From: a miscellaneous Crenarchaeota group-6 archaeon AD8-1
GTDB taxonomy: Archaea > Thermoproteota > Bathyarchaeia > Bathyarchaeales > Bathycorpusculaceae
DNA length: 52,274 nucleotides
Direction: 5' to 3'
Assembly: GCA_001273385.1 (NCBI GenBank)
Contig: LFWW01000004.1
Location: 1-52,274, forward strand
Part shown: positions 8,391 to 17,797 of the stretch, piece after piece
How the letters are laid out: every line of letters starts with the position of its first letter
Position numbering within the stretch: the first letter of the stretch is position 1
Position numbers and translations under genes: made by a program
Notes under the pieces: generated by a model
The model's input: the letters and a program-made list of their open reading frames with translations, nothing else
What the model was told of the DNA's origin: nothing
The model's database searches: none

Positions 8391-9588
8391 TTCCTCTTAT
8401 TCTATTTACTGCTTTAGGCACTTGTTCCAAAACATAATCGACATCTTCTTTTTTATGGGTTCTAGTAATCTTCATTAATATACTTCCATGTGCTTCACTG
8501 AATTTTCTGCCAATAGCAACTAGAACATGGCTAGGTTGTAGCAATCTTCTACTGCATGCACTTCCGCTAGAAACATAAACTCCTCTCAAGCTCAACTCTA
8601 TTGTCAATGCTTCTCCCTCGCATCTAAGAATACTTATATTGAGATTATCTGGAGATCTCTTTTCGTTACCAGGACCATTAAGCTTTACGTCTGAAACCCT
8701 CTCAAATATGCCCTCTTTAAGTTTATCCCTTAATCCTGTTATATTTTTAATTTTATTTTCAAAATTTTGAAACGTTAATTCTGACGCTTTTGTGAATCCA
8801 ACGATAAGTGGCGTATTCTCAATTCCAGGCCAAAGTTTTTGTGTTCCAATTTGCCCTTCTAAAATTCTCTCAATTTCCAGTCCTTCTTTAGTATATAGTG
8901 CTCCTATTCCTCGAGGTCCTAGAATTTTATAGCTGCTAATTGAAGCTAAATCAACATTTAAATTTTGTACATTTAACTCGATTCTTCCGAATGCATCAGA
9001 TGCGTCTGTATGAAAGATAGTATCAGCATTTATGTCTTTTACAATCTCGACTGCTTCTTTTATGGGCTGAATAGTTCCTATTTCATTATTTACAGTTGCC
9101 AAACTGACTAGACAAACATCTCTATTCACCGTTTCTTTGAGCTTTTCTAAATTAATAAACCCTTCATCATCAACTTGAATTTTGCTTACAAAAAATCCAA
9201 ACTTCTCCAACATTTTGGAAACATGTAAAACAGATAATGGTTCAATTTCTGATATCACAATTCTTTTTCTTGTATTTCTTTTTGAAAGAGCGAGTCCCAT
9301 TATTGCTAGATTGTTTGCTTCAGTTACTCCTGGAGTAAATGTAATCTCTTCTGGGATTCCTGCTCCCATAAATTTAGCAATTTTTTGTGCCGATTGCATT
9401 ATGATCTCAAAAGCTTCCCAACCAGGCTTATGAGTAAGTGTTGGATTACCATAGCCTTGTTTATTATAATATGGTAGCATTTCTTCAATAATTTCATAAG
9501 GAACTTTAGTGGAATTTTCATTATCTAAATAAACTTCATATTCTATTCCTTCATGGGCTTTAATTAATTCTTTAACATTTTCAACCAT
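8365..9588 (-). CDS. NifS/IscS-like class V aminotransferase with altered PLP pocket
   Basis: A 407-residue protein of the NifS/IscS group. The Schiff-base Lys221 (SSYK) and the sulfur-accepting Cys in the SSGSACSRR loop are present. Three residues usually conserved around PLP differ. The stacking His of the EHxSV motif is Pro here (IEPLSV, about 115-120). The Gln of HTDAxQ is Asp (HTDASDAFG). The His before the Lys is Tyr220. It is the first gene of the operon and overlaps the scaffold gene, as expected for a desulfurase feeding IscU. It could be a low-activity or specialised desulfurase, given that the operon also encodes an intact SufS. Confidence 0.85.
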   Translation of the reverse strand: MVENVKELIKAHEGIEYEVYLDNENSTKVPYEIIEEMLPYYNKQGYGNPTLTHKPGWEAFEIIMQSAQKIAKFMGAGIPEEITFTPGVTEANNLAIMGLALSKRNTRKRIVISEIEPLSVLHVSKMLEKFGFFVSKIQVDDEGFINLEKLKETVNRDVCLVSLATVNNEIGTIQPIKEAVEIVKDINADTIFHTDASDAFGRIELNVQNLNVDLASISSYKILGPRGIGALYTKEGLEIERILEGQIGTQKLWPGIENTPLIVGFTKASELTFQNFENKIKNITGLRDKLKEGIFERVSDVKLNGPGNEKRSPDNLNISILRCEGEALTIELSLRGVYVSSGSACSRRLLQPSHVLVAIGRKFSEAHGSILMKITRTHKKEDVDYVLEQVPKAVNRIRGIVGSTGVD

Positions 9589-9775
9589 TCAAATTTCCAC
9601 TCTTTTCTCGGATGACATAGGTTAATTGTTTTAGTAATCCAAATCCGCATAAAAAAACATACCCGTATAGCTTTAGAATTGACAATAAGATAATTCTGGT
9701 AGTGATAAATAATTAATAATTTAAATTATCTAATGCAATTATTCTCCAATAATAAAAATAATTGATGGAATATAT

Positions 9776-12007
9776 TTGAAAATTCTTGATTTGCCGATAC
9801 CAAAACCTGTAAAAGAATTTCTGTTAAACATAGACTTCTCTGATTTATATCCCCCGCAAGAAGATGCGATTGAATCTGGGATTTTGGATGGAAAAAATTT
9901 GGTCTTGGCTAGTCCTACTGCGTCAGGAAAGACATTAGTTGCTGAAATCTTAGGATTATCACATATTTTGACTTCCAAAGGCAAGGTAATTTATCTCTGC
10001 CCGCTAAGGGCACTGGCAAATGAAAAGTTTGAGGAATTCAAAAAATACTCTTCTATAAAAAAGCCAAACGGGAAACAAGTAAGTGTTGGACTAACTACTG
10101 GAGATTTTGATAGTGTAGATTCGTGGCTGGGCAAGTTTGATATAATTGTTACTACCAATGAGAAAGCTGACTCGTTATTGAGACATCGTTTTGATTGGAT
10201 ATCAGAGGTTTCATTAGTTGTAGTAGACGAAGTACACCTAATAAACGATGGGAATAGAGGTCCTACACTTGAAGTAGTTTTAGCTAGACTCATTCATATT
10301 AATCCTCAACTTCAAATTTTGGCTTTGAGTGCAACAATAAAAAATGTAAAGGAAATTGCTGATTGGCTTAAAGCCAACTATGTAACAACTGAATGGAGAC
10401 CTGTTGTTCTAAAAGAAGGTACTCTTTTGAGCCAAGAGATTTTTTATAAAGATGGTTCTACAAAAAAAATTAAAAGAACAACCTATAATTCCACAATTAA
10501 TCTTGCTCTTGCATGTGTTAAATCTGGAGGGCAAGCTCTTGTTTTTGCTTCTACGAGAAAAAGCTCGGTAAATCTTGCAATGAAGATTGCCAATTCACTA
10601 TATGATTTGCTTACACCACCAATTAAAAGAACTTTAATTCAAGAAGCAGAAAAAATCCTTAGAGCAACAGAAAAAACTAGGACCAGTGAATTCCTTGCAA
10701 AATTAGTAACAAAAGGTACTGCATTCCATCATGCAGGTTTAGTAAATGTTCATCGTCGTTTAATCGAAGATTTATTTCGCCAAGGAAAAATAAAAATTCT
10801 AACTGCTACTCCTACTTTAGCTTCAGGAGTAAATCTGCCGGCTAGGACAGTAATAATTCACGATTATAGACGTTGGATACCAGGCTATGGAAATTTCCCA
10901 ATATCAGTTCTAGATTACAAACAGATGGCTGGCAGAGCAGGTCGCCCTAAATATGATAAAATAGGTGAATCAATTCTTGTGTCCAAAACTCCGGATGAAG
11001 CCGATTTTTTAATGGATAACTATCTTCTTTCCTCACCAGAAAAAATATGGTCAAAACTTGCTGTTGAAAAAGTGATTCGCAGCCATGTTTTATCGACCAT
11101 CGCTTCTGGCTACGCTCAAACAGTTACTGGTGTTTTTGATTTTTTTAAGAGAACTTTTTATGCGCATCAATATTCAATTACAACTATTCAGAGAATTATC
11201 TCAAAAATTCTTCAATATCTCTATGATCACGAGATGTTGGAGATTTATGGAAACGATTTAGTTGCAACTAGGTTTGGAAAAAGAGTTAGTGAACTTTATA
11301 TTGATCCTCTTTCAGCCTTAATAATCAATGATTCGCTTAAACAGAAACCATTACAATTAACCAATCTTAGTTTTTTAAATTTAATAATGCAAACACCTGA
11401 TATGGGTCCCATGATAAGACCCTACTCGCATGAAATTGATAAACTTGCTATTCTGGCAGAAAAGCATAAAAAAGAATTATTCAAAGAAATTCCTACTCCT
11501 TGGGATGATAATATTGCTTTCCAGGAATTTTTAGGTGAATATAAAACAGCATTGATATTAGAAAATTGGATTGAAGAAGAAAGTGAAGATAATTTAACTG
11601 AACAATTTAGCATCCAATCAGGTGATCTATATAGAGTAATTGAAAACGCAAAGTGGCTGCTCCATGCAACCTCTGAATTATCCAAACTATCGAAATTAAA
11701 AAAAATTTCTTCCATGATTTCAATACTGAACGAGAGGGTTTCTAAAGGAATAAAAAGCGAACTATTACCTCTTGTAAGACTTGAAGGCATTGGCCGGATT
11801 AGAGGACGCATTCTGTATAACAAAGGCTATCAATCACCTAATGATATCAAAATTGCATCATTAGAGGAGTTAACAAATTTACCTTCTATTGGACTAAGAT
11901 TAGCAATAAAGCTTAAAAAACAAGTAGGAAGCACAATACCCAAAGATTATTTAGAAAAAATAACTGACCAAAAAGTATGGAAACAAGAATCTCTTTCAGA
12001 ATATTAA
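9776..12007 (+). CDS. Hel308/Ski2-like superfamily 2 DNA helicase
   Basis: A 743-residue SF2 helicase. Motifs in order: Q-motif-like LYPPQEDAI (24-32), Walker A ASPTASGKT (45-53), DEVH box (151-154), LSAT, HHAG, the TPTLASGVNLPAR motif IV/V region, and QMAGRAGRP (motif VI). The C-terminus has a helix-hairpin-helix pair (EGIGRIRGR and NLPSIGLRLA). This order fits archaeal Hel308, which unwinds stalled replication forks. Related Ski2-like helicases (for example ASH-Ski2) are an alternative. UUG start at 9776, since the nearby ATG at 9765 reads into a stop. It diverges from the Fe-S operon across a 187-base AT-rich gap. Confidence 0.88.
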   Translation: MKILDLPIPKPVKEFLLNIDFSDLYPPQEDAIESGILDGKNLVLASPTASGKTLVAEILGLSHILTSKGKVIYLCPLRALANEKFEEFKKYSSIKKPNGKQVSVGLTTGDFDSVDSWLGKFDIIVTTNEKADSLLRHRFDWISEVSLVVVDEVHLINDGNRGPTLEVVLARLIHINPQLQILALSATIKNVKEIADWLKANYVTTEWRPVVLKEGTLLSQEIFYKDGSTKKIKRTTYNSTINLALACVKSGGQALVFASTRKSSVNLAMKIANSLYDLLTPPIKRTLIQEAEKILRATEKTRTSEFLAKLVTKGTAFHHAGLVNVHRRLIEDLFRQGKIKILTATPTLASGVNLPARTVIIHDYRRWIPGYGNFPISVLDYKQMAGRAGRPKYDKIGESILVSKTPDEADFLMDNYLLSSPEKIWSKLAVEKVIRSHVLSTIASGYAQTVTGVFDFFKRTFYAHQYSITTIQRIISKILQYLYDHEMLEIYGNDLVATRFGKRVSELYIDPLSALIINDSLKQKPLQLTNLSFLNLIMQTPDMGPMIRPYSHEIDKLAILAEKHKKELFKEIPTPWDDNIAFQEFLGEYKTALILENWIEEESEDNLTEQFSIQSGDLYRVIENAKWLLHATSELSKLSKLKKISSMISILNERVSKGIKSELLPLVRLEGIGRIRGRILYNKGYQSPNDIKIASLEELTNLPSIGLRLAIKLKKQVGSTIPKDYLEKITDQKVWKQESLSEY

Positions 12008-12008
12008 C

Positions 12009-13343
12009 TTAAATTTTTAAAAATTTTTCTATTTGCTCAAAGGTTGTTCCCAGATAATTATTTGGATCCAATGCCTCATCGATTTCATTTTCATTCAATA
12101 AACTTGATACAAATTCATCTTCTAGCAAAATCTCTTTGAAAGATTTTTTTTCAATTTCACTTTGTATTGCTAACTTTCTTAGTGATTCATGAGCTTTTTG
12201 CCTGTCTACTCCCTTTTTTGTCAGTTTAATCATAATAGCCTCAGACATATTCCTTCCCTGAGTGTAATCCATATTCTTTAACATTCTCTTTGGATCAACT
12301 TTCAAATTATTGATTACTTTTATCATCAGATAAAGCAAATAGTCAACAAGAATACATGCTTCAGGAAAAATAAATCGTTCAGTAGATGACTGTGTTAAAT
12401 CTCTTTCATGCCATGTTACAATATTTTCAATTGAAGGAATACTTAAGCTCCTAATAATTCGAGACAAACCACATATTCTTTCACATGTCTCTGGATTTCT
12501 TTTGTGAGGCATTGTTGAACTGCCTACCTGTTTTTTTTCTTCGAATGCTTCAAAGAGTTCCCCTATTTCTGGCCTTTGTAATTCACGAATTTCAGTAGCA
12601 AAATTCTCTAATGATGCAGCAATAATTCCTAAAATGAAAATTAATTCAGAATAACGATCTCTTTGAACTATTTGGGTTGAGATTCTAGCAGCAAAAATAC
12701 CTAATTTTTTCATTACAAGCTCTTGTAAGCGCTCTGCATGTTTACCTAAACCAGCTTGGGTGCCAACAGCACCACTCATCTTGCCGGCGAGAACCCGTAT
12801 ACGACAATTATTTAATCTATCAATATGCCTATCGATCTCATAACCCCAGACTGCAAATTTGAATCCAAGAGTAATTGGCAATGCATGTTGACCATGCGTA
12901 CGCCCCATCATTAAAGTTTTTTTATATTTCAACGATTTTTTCTGTAATAGTATCTTTAGATTTGCAAGTTTTTTCTCAATAATATTCACAGCCTCTTTTA
13001 ACTGAAGAGCATTAGCAGTATCCACAATATCATAGCTAGTTGCTCCAAGATGTACATATGCTCCGCTTGATCCGCTTACGTCAGCTAAAACTCGAACTAA
13101 AGATGCTATGTCATGCTTGATTTCTTTTTCAATCTCTTTGACTCTGCTTGTTTTCACATAATCTGTGGATGCCATCCTGGCTATTTTTTTCGCATCAACC
13201 ATTGGAATATTTCCAACTTCAGCATGGGCTAAAGCTAAAGAAGCTTCTACATCAAGCAATCTTTGCAAACGTGATTTTTCATTAAAAACCATTAGCATCT
13301 CAGATGTTCCATACCGACCTGTGTCTATTGGTAAAATAGGCAA
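12009..13343 (-). CDS. purB: adenylosuccinate lyase
   Basis: A 444-residue fumarase/aspartase superfamily enzyme catalysing two fumarate-releasing steps in purine synthesis (SAICAR to AICAR and adenylosuccinate to AMP). The superfamily signature GSSTMPHKRNP lies around residue 277. The TSYD (about 103) and GRTHGQHALP (about 147) regions carry the catalytic His residues. UUG start at 13343. It converges on the helicase gene, their stops separated by one base, and diverges from the asparagine-synthase homologue. Confidence 0.93.
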   Translation of the reverse strand: MPILPIDTGRYGTSEMLMVFNEKSRLQRLLDVEASLALAHAEVGNIPMVDAKKIARMASTDYVKTSRVKEIEKEIKHDIASLVRVLADVSGSSGAYVHLGATSYDIVDTANALQLKEAVNIIEKKLANLKILLQKKSLKYKKTLMMGRTHGQHALPITLGFKFAVWGYEIDRHIDRLNNCRIRVLAGKMSGAVGTQAGLGKHAERLQELVMKKLGIFAARISTQIVQRDRYSELIFILGIIAASLENFATEIRELQRPEIGELFEAFEEKKQVGSSTMPHKRNPETCERICGLSRIIRSLSIPSIENIVTWHERDLTQSSTERFIFPEACILVDYLLYLMIKVINNLKVDPKRMLKNMDYTQGRNMSEAIMIKLTKKGVDRQKAHESLRKLAIQSEIEKKSFKEILLEDEFVSSLLNENEIDEALDPNNYLGTTFEQIEKFLKI

Positions 13344-13469
13344 ACTATTATTTCACCTGTTGAAAGGTTATGTTGATTAGAACATTAATGTTTTCCTTAA
13401 GTTTAAACAGAGTTTAAGTAGAGTTTAAGAAAAAATGGAGGTAAAATTAGAATAAAAACAACAATAGTT

Positions 13470-14891
13470 ATGATAAAAAAAATTGGCTATAATGATATTA
13501 AAGATGTAATTTCAATTCTTAAAACCTTAGAGTACGTGAAATCAACTACATTTGGATTAATCACCCCTGTCAAAAATGTATTAGAAAAAAATTTAACCTC
13601 CCTTTCTAGATTCAATATAAGATCTCCAATAACAATATGTTATGCGTATTCAGAAAACAGTTGGCACAATTCACAGAAATACCACATTATGGATAATACC
13701 CAATTTTTCTATGATACAGAACTTGCTGATTTAGAGGAAAAAAGCAAAATCATAACCAATGAATTAAAGAAAAATACTAAACAAGATTACTGTAAATTAG
13801 CAAAAAAATTAATAATTAATGGAACAGGAGCTTTCACATTTATTATTATTGGAAAAGATTATTTGGTGCTTGGAAAAGATCCTCTTGGGATTCAGCCTTT
13901 TTATTATGGCCAAAATGAATCCCATTTCATATTTGCTTCTAATCGTCGAATTTTTTGGAAATTAAAAATAAATAATCCTAAATTTTTTCCGCCAGGAAAT
14001 ATCTGCATTGCAAATAATTCAGAAATAAAATTTATTTCTGTTAAAAAATTTAAAATTGGCTATACCAAATCAATCAACTTAAATGCATCAAATATTCTAT
14101 TAAGACTCCTTAATAATTCAATACGAAAACACCTTAAAGGCATAAATAGTTGTGCGGTAGCCTTTTCAGGAGGATTAGATAGCAGTTTAATTGCCTTTTT
14201 AACAAAGAAATACGTTAAGGATATTCAATTAATACATGTAAGTTTAGCAGAAAATCCTGAGATTGAAGAGGCAAAAAAGGCAGCCAAAATTCTAGATTTA
14301 CCAATAGAAATCTTTTCATATCTTGAAACTGATGTTCAGGAAACTTTATCAAAAGTTCTAAAGATTATTGAAGAACCTACACCCCTAAAAGCTAGCATTG
14401 GTATACCGTTTTATTGGGTGGCTCAAAAAACCAAAAAAATAGGATTTGATGTTCTACTCGCAGGGCAAGGAGCAGATGAACTTTTTGGAGGATACAAAAA
14501 ATATTTAGATCTTTATTTATCCAATGGGAATGAAAAAGCTACTAAAAAAATGTTTAATGATATATTGCAAATGCATGAAAATAATCTTGCAAGAGACATG
14601 AAAATATGTAATTATCACGGCATAGCTCTTTGTTGTCCATTTTTATCAACTAAACTTATAGACTTTGCCTTAAAATTGCCAATTGAATTAAAAATGGAAA
14701 AAAACCCCAACTCTTTAAGAAAACTAATTTTAAGAAAAGTTTGTTACAATATTGGACTACCATCAATAATAGTAGAAAAACCAAAAAAAGCCATACAATA
14801 CTCTACAGGAGTAAATCGAACACTCATAAAATTGGCAAAAAATAATAAAATAAAATTATCAAAATATATTGAAAATAAATTTTCGAATTAA
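13470..14891 (+). CDS. asparagine synthase-like protein lacking the glutaminase Cys
   Basis: A 473-residue protein of the asparagine synthase B group. The C-terminal ATP-pyrophosphatase domain is intact, with FSGGLDSS (232-239) and GQGADELFGGY near residue 333. The N-terminal Ntn-hydrolase-like half retains the LGKDPLGIQPFYYG segment (about 134-147) but does not start with Met-Cys. The first Cys is internal (residue 57), so glutamine hydrolysis is unlikely and ammonia may be used. Other members of this fold make amides or beta-lactams, so asparagine is not certain. ATG start at 13470. A single-gene unit facing right. Confidence 0.8.
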   Translation: MIKKIGYNDIKDVISILKTLEYVKSTTFGLITPVKNVLEKNLTSLSRFNIRSPITICYAYSENSWHNSQKYHIMDNTQFFYDTELADLEEKSKIITNELKKNTKQDYCKLAKKLIINGTGAFTFIIIGKDYLVLGKDPLGIQPFYYGQNESHFIFASNRRIFWKLKINNPKFFPPGNICIANNSEIKFISVKKFKIGYTKSINLNASNILLRLLNNSIRKHLKGINSCAVAFSGGLDSSLIAFLTKKYVKDIQLIHVSLAENPEIEEAKKAAKILDLPIEIFSYLETDVQETLSKVLKIIEEPTPLKASIGIPFYWVAQKTKKIGFDVLLAGQGADELFGGYKKYLDLYLSNGNEKATKKMFNDILQMHENNLARDMKICNYHGIALCCPFLSTKLIDFALKLPIELKMEKNPNSLRKLILRKVCYNIGLPSIIVEKPKKAIQYSTGVNRTLIKLAKNNKIKLSKYIENKFSN

Positions 14892-14963
14892 ATTACAAGA
14901 AAAATACTGTAGAGTATTTTATCTCAATCGATTATTAATCAAGAATTGAAGATATGAAAAAGC

Positions 14964-15146
14964 TTATTCGATTACCTGAATTGCACCTTCAGGACATTGT
15001 GCTTCGCAAGCCCTACATACTAGACATTCATCCATTCTCTCAGGAACGGCTTTTCCGTCTACTATTTCATATAGAGCTACTGGACATGTGTTTGCGCATG
15101 TTTCGCATCCAGTGCATTTATCATTATCGACGATTATTTTTACCAT
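14964..15146 (-). CDS. 2[4Fe-4S] ferredoxin
   Basis: A 60-residue bacterial-type ferredoxin. Two Cys motifs are clear: CTGCETCANTCP and CLVCRACEAQCP, each CxxCxxCxxxCP, binding two [4Fe-4S] clusters. It carries low-potential electrons in the cytoplasm. Standalone gene, ATG start at 15146 preceded by a strong AGAGGT site. The partner enzyme is not in the window, though several redox enzymes are encoded downstream. Confidence 0.95.
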   Translation of the reverse strand: MVKIIVDNDKCTGCETCANTCPVALYEIVDGKAVPERMDECLVCRACEAQCPEGAIQVIE

Positions 15147-15322
15147 GTTTTTTACCTCTATAAGTTTGATTCAAACTATTTATGTAAGATAAAAGTGTTT
15201 AGGTGCTCAGATTATTTTTTTATGTTTATTTTTTATTAATATTGATCTTTTATAATGATTAAAATGAATAGTGTTTATGTCCATTTTCTTAAAATATTTT
15301 GTAAATTATTTCTTAATTATGT

Positions 15323-15673
15323 TTATTTTATTGGAATATCTTTAAAATAATAATTATCTTGCTTTCTAGATCCAAAACTTCTGATTCCCTTTTTTTTCAT
15401 CTGTTTTCTAATCTTTTTAGCATATTCTTCTGATATTTCGCCTCTTTTTTCTAAATAATTAATTATTTCTTCCGCCTCCTCAATATTGTTACATCTTCTA
15501 ATAAAATCAATTACTGAAGGCACATAATCTTGAAATCCTCTATTTTTTTTCTTTGAGTTATTTAATTCTTCATCGATTTTTTCAGAACCAATTTTTATTT
15601 TTTTGTTACCGTTTTCTAGTTCATCAGCAATATTAGGATATTTTTTCTTAAAGTTTTCTTTATCAAATTCCAT
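15323..15673 (-). CDS. DUF2095-like conserved archaeal protein
   Basis: A 116-residue lysine- and glutamate-rich protein without membrane segments. The C-terminal half (YVPSVIDFIRRCNNIEEAEE, then a YLEKRGEISEEYA helix and KKGIRSFGSRK) resembles the archaeal DUF2095 family as I remember it. Function is unknown. It is helical and soluble and probably monocistronic: a TATA-like element lies upstream on the same strand and neighbouring genes are unrelated. Confidence 0.7.
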   Translation of the reverse strand: MEFDKENFKKKYPNIADELENGNKKIKIGSEKIDEELNNSKKKNRGFQDYVPSVIDFIRRCNNIEEAEEIINYLEKRGEISEEYAKKIRKQMKKKGIRSFGSRKQDNYYFKDIPIK

Positions 15674-15746
15674 TACTGAGATAGAAAATGAAGAATCTAA
15701 AATATTTTCTTATGATTAGGTCTATTATTTTTTGTTTTATGTAATG

Positions 15747-15756
15747 GTTATATACA
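15747..15756 (-). promoter_or_regulatory. TATA-like element for the DUF2095 gene
   Basis: The minus strand reads TGTATATAAC here, about 75 bases upstream of the DUF2095 start codon. Archaeal transcription would begin about 25 bases downstream, leaving a leader of about 50 bases. No BRE could be judged with confidence. Confidence 0.35.
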
Positions 15757-15775
15757 TTGCTGACTTTGAAACTTG

Positions 15776-16393
15776 TTAATTTGGAATAAATTTTTTGGTT
15801 GGATTCTCTTCTAATATCTTCTCCAAATCTTTTATTTTTAATCCTGATATCTTATCTCCAAAAATTTCGCATTTATTCATAATATTGTTTTGTTGATCTA
15901 AATTTTTAATTGTAATTTCAATTATTCTCATATTTAGATTTTTTATATAAATATGGAAGGATGAGCTATTTTTTCCTTTTTTAGTAAAACAAAATCTTTT
16001 CTTTTTAAGAATATGGTACCCATTTTTTTTCAGAATATCTGAAATTTCTGAAGTATTATTGCTATAAATCAAAATATCGATATCACTATTATGATTAATA
16101 GTTCCTCTCCAAACACTACCCACTAAAATAGGATTATATTCATTAAGAAATTTCATTAATCTTAAAGCAGTTTTTCTCATTTTGATTAGATGATTTTTTC
16201 TCTTTTCTCCCTCTCTTTCTTGTGATATTTTATCCAATTCTAATGCAATTTCAAGGTTAGATGGGAGTCTTCTAGCTCCAAAAATTTTTGCGGCTTTTAT
16301 TTTCGCTTGTTTGTATTCTTTTTCGATTCCATAATAGAGAAGTATTGCTGCCTCTATGGAAACTTTCTTTTTTAGCCTAGGTTCACCAATCAA
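15776..16393 (-). CDS. nucleotidyltransferase-fold protein
   Basis: A 205-residue protein whose middle contains GSVWRG (about 96-101) followed by NSDIDILIY, the GS-x10-DxD pattern of the polymerase-beta-like nucleotidyltransferase superfamily. The two Asp residues would bind Mg. The helical N-terminal part (residues 1-85) includes an ARRLPSNLEIALELDKI stretch seen in archaeal members. Substrate unknown: tRNA-, antibiotic- or toxin-antitoxin-type (MNT) transferases share the fold. No HEPN partner gene is adjacent, so a toxin-antitoxin role is not supported. UUG start. Confidence 0.75.
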   Translation of the reverse strand: MIGEPRLKKKVSIEAAILLYYGIEKEYKQAKIKAAKIFGARRLPSNLEIALELDKISQEREGEKRKNHLIKMRKTALRLMKFLNEYNPILVGSVWRGTINHNSDIDILIYSNNTSEISDILKKNGYHILKKKRFCFTKKGKNSSSFHIYIKNLNMRIIEITIKNLDQQNNIMNKCEIFGDKISGLKIKDLEKILEENPTKKFIPN

Positions 16394-16416
16394 TTTTTCA
16401 CCAAATTAATATAGGA

Positions 16417-17667
16417 TTATTTTTTTATGGTTTTTTCATATAATTCCATTGTTTTTTCAGCGATTTTTGACCACGTAAATTCTTTTAAAACTCTCTTTCT
16501 TCCATTTTTTCCAAGCCATTTTCTCCTTTCGGGATTTTCCAAAACACTAATTACTCCCCAGGCAATATCTGACGGGTTATTTGGATCTACATGATATCCA
16601 CATTGTTCTTCACTGCAACATACGACTATTTCTCGCATTCCACTCACACCCGCTGCTCCTACAACTAAAGGTTTTTCCATACTCATAGCTTCAAGTGCAA
16701 CTATTCCAAATGGCTCATAATGACTTGGAAAAACGGCTACATCACAAGCTGCATAATGATTAATTCTTTCTTCTTCGGGAATAAAATTGAAACAAAATTT
16801 TACATACTTATCCAATCTCATGGTTCTTGTTAAATTCATCAGATATTCCTGCAAATCGCCAACTCCAACTATTACCAGTTTAGCTTGAGGGATTTTTGAT
16901 AAAATATGTGGCATTGCCATTATCAGTTTATCCACTCCTTTTACTCCTACCAATCTTCCTAAAAAGAGGATCATCAAATCGTCATCCTTAATCCCATAAT
17001 TCTCTCTTACTATCTTGATTTGATCCGGCGAGACATTTTCAGGATTATATTTTTCAGGATCAACCCCATTATACCTGACATGTATTTTCTCGCGTGGAAA
17101 TCCTAATTGGATTAATTCGTCTTTCATAGCATAAGACACAGTCACAATAATGTCAGCCATCTTTGCACCACGCATTTCAATATTGCTTACTACTGCAGAA
17201 CCATTTCCCAAGGTACGACCTTTTTCAGTTGAATGGATATGAAAAGCTAAAGGTAATTTACTCTCTTTCTTTACTGTTATTCCTCCCATAATTGAGAGCC
17301 AATCATGTGCAACTACGATATCATATTGTATATTTTCTTTTTTAATTAGGTCATTGATAAGTTTTGAAGCTGTTAAATAATTATATACAAGCAGTTTACC
17401 AAATAAGTTGATGCCTCTTCCCCATTTTCTGATATCTTCAGCAATCACATCAGGGAGCGAATCTGAAACATCAATGTGTAAAGGTCGATGAATTTCAATA
17501 CCCCTCCAAATCTCTCTGGTGGGCAAAGATCCCTCGTCATCATTCATTGTAAAAACTGTAACGTCATCATCCATCAAAACAAATTTTCGAGTTATTTCAG
17601 CTGCGTAGGTTCCTAAACCTCCTACGATTTTGGGTGGGTATTCATAAACGAGAACAGCTACCTTCAT
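16417..17667 (-). CDS. glycogen synthase-like GT4 glycosyltransferase
   Basis: A GT-B glycosyltransferase beginning MKVAVLVYEYPPKIVGGLGT, the loop common to archaeal glycogen/starch synthase-like GT4 enzymes. FLGRLVGVKGVDKLI (about 233-247) starts the donor domain. HYEPFGIVALEAMSMEKPLVV holds the E-x7-E motif that binds the nucleotide sugar. I start at the ATG at 17667, preceded by GGTG at 7 bases. An ATG at 17679 is in frame but adds only MVYY. It diverges from a wHTH-DUF5752 gene across 130 bases, a pairing that suggests a storage-sugar or compatible-solute function. Confidence 0.85.
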   Translation of the reverse strand: MKVAVLVYEYPPKIVGGLGTYAAEITRKFVLMDDDVTVFTMNDDEGSLPTREIWRGIEIHRPLHIDVSDSLPDVIAEDIRKWGRGINLFGKLLVYNYLTASKLINDLIKKENIQYDIVVAHDWLSIMGGITVKKESKLPLAFHIHSTEKGRTLGNGSAVVSNIEMRGAKMADIIVTVSYAMKDELIQLGFPREKIHVRYNGVDPEKYNPENVSPDQIKIVRENYGIKDDDLMILFLGRLVGVKGVDKLIMAMPHILSKIPQAKLVIVGVGDLQEYLMNLTRTMRLDKYVKFCFNFIPEEERINHYAACDVAVFPSHYEPFGIVALEAMSMEKPLVVGAAGVSGMREIVVCCSEEQCGYHVDPNNPSDIAWGVISVLENPERRKWLGKNGRKRVLKEFTWSKIAEKTMELYEKTIKK

Positions 17668-17765
17668 ATAGTACACCATTTCTGGATTAGCAATATTAAT
17701 ATTCTATACTAAAACTTTGCTAATTCCAATTCAATAATAATTTGAGAAACTTTGATTAGCTTGTA

Positions 17766-17777
17766 CATATATATAAC
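17766..17777 (+). promoter_or_regulatory. TATA box of the wHTH-DUF5752 gene
   Basis: CATATATATAAC is centred about 26 bases before the ATG at 17798. That is the archaeal TATA-to-start-site distance, so the transcript is predicted to be leaderless or nearly so. This supports the ATG over the UUG at 17792. Confidence 0.5.
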
Positions 17778-17797
17778 CATCTGGTGTAATTTTGCAA

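Noticed and set aside
15776-16393. A toxin-antitoxin (HEPN-MNT) pair
   Set aside because: The nucleotidyltransferase has no adjacent HEPN-type gene, and its length and context do not fit.
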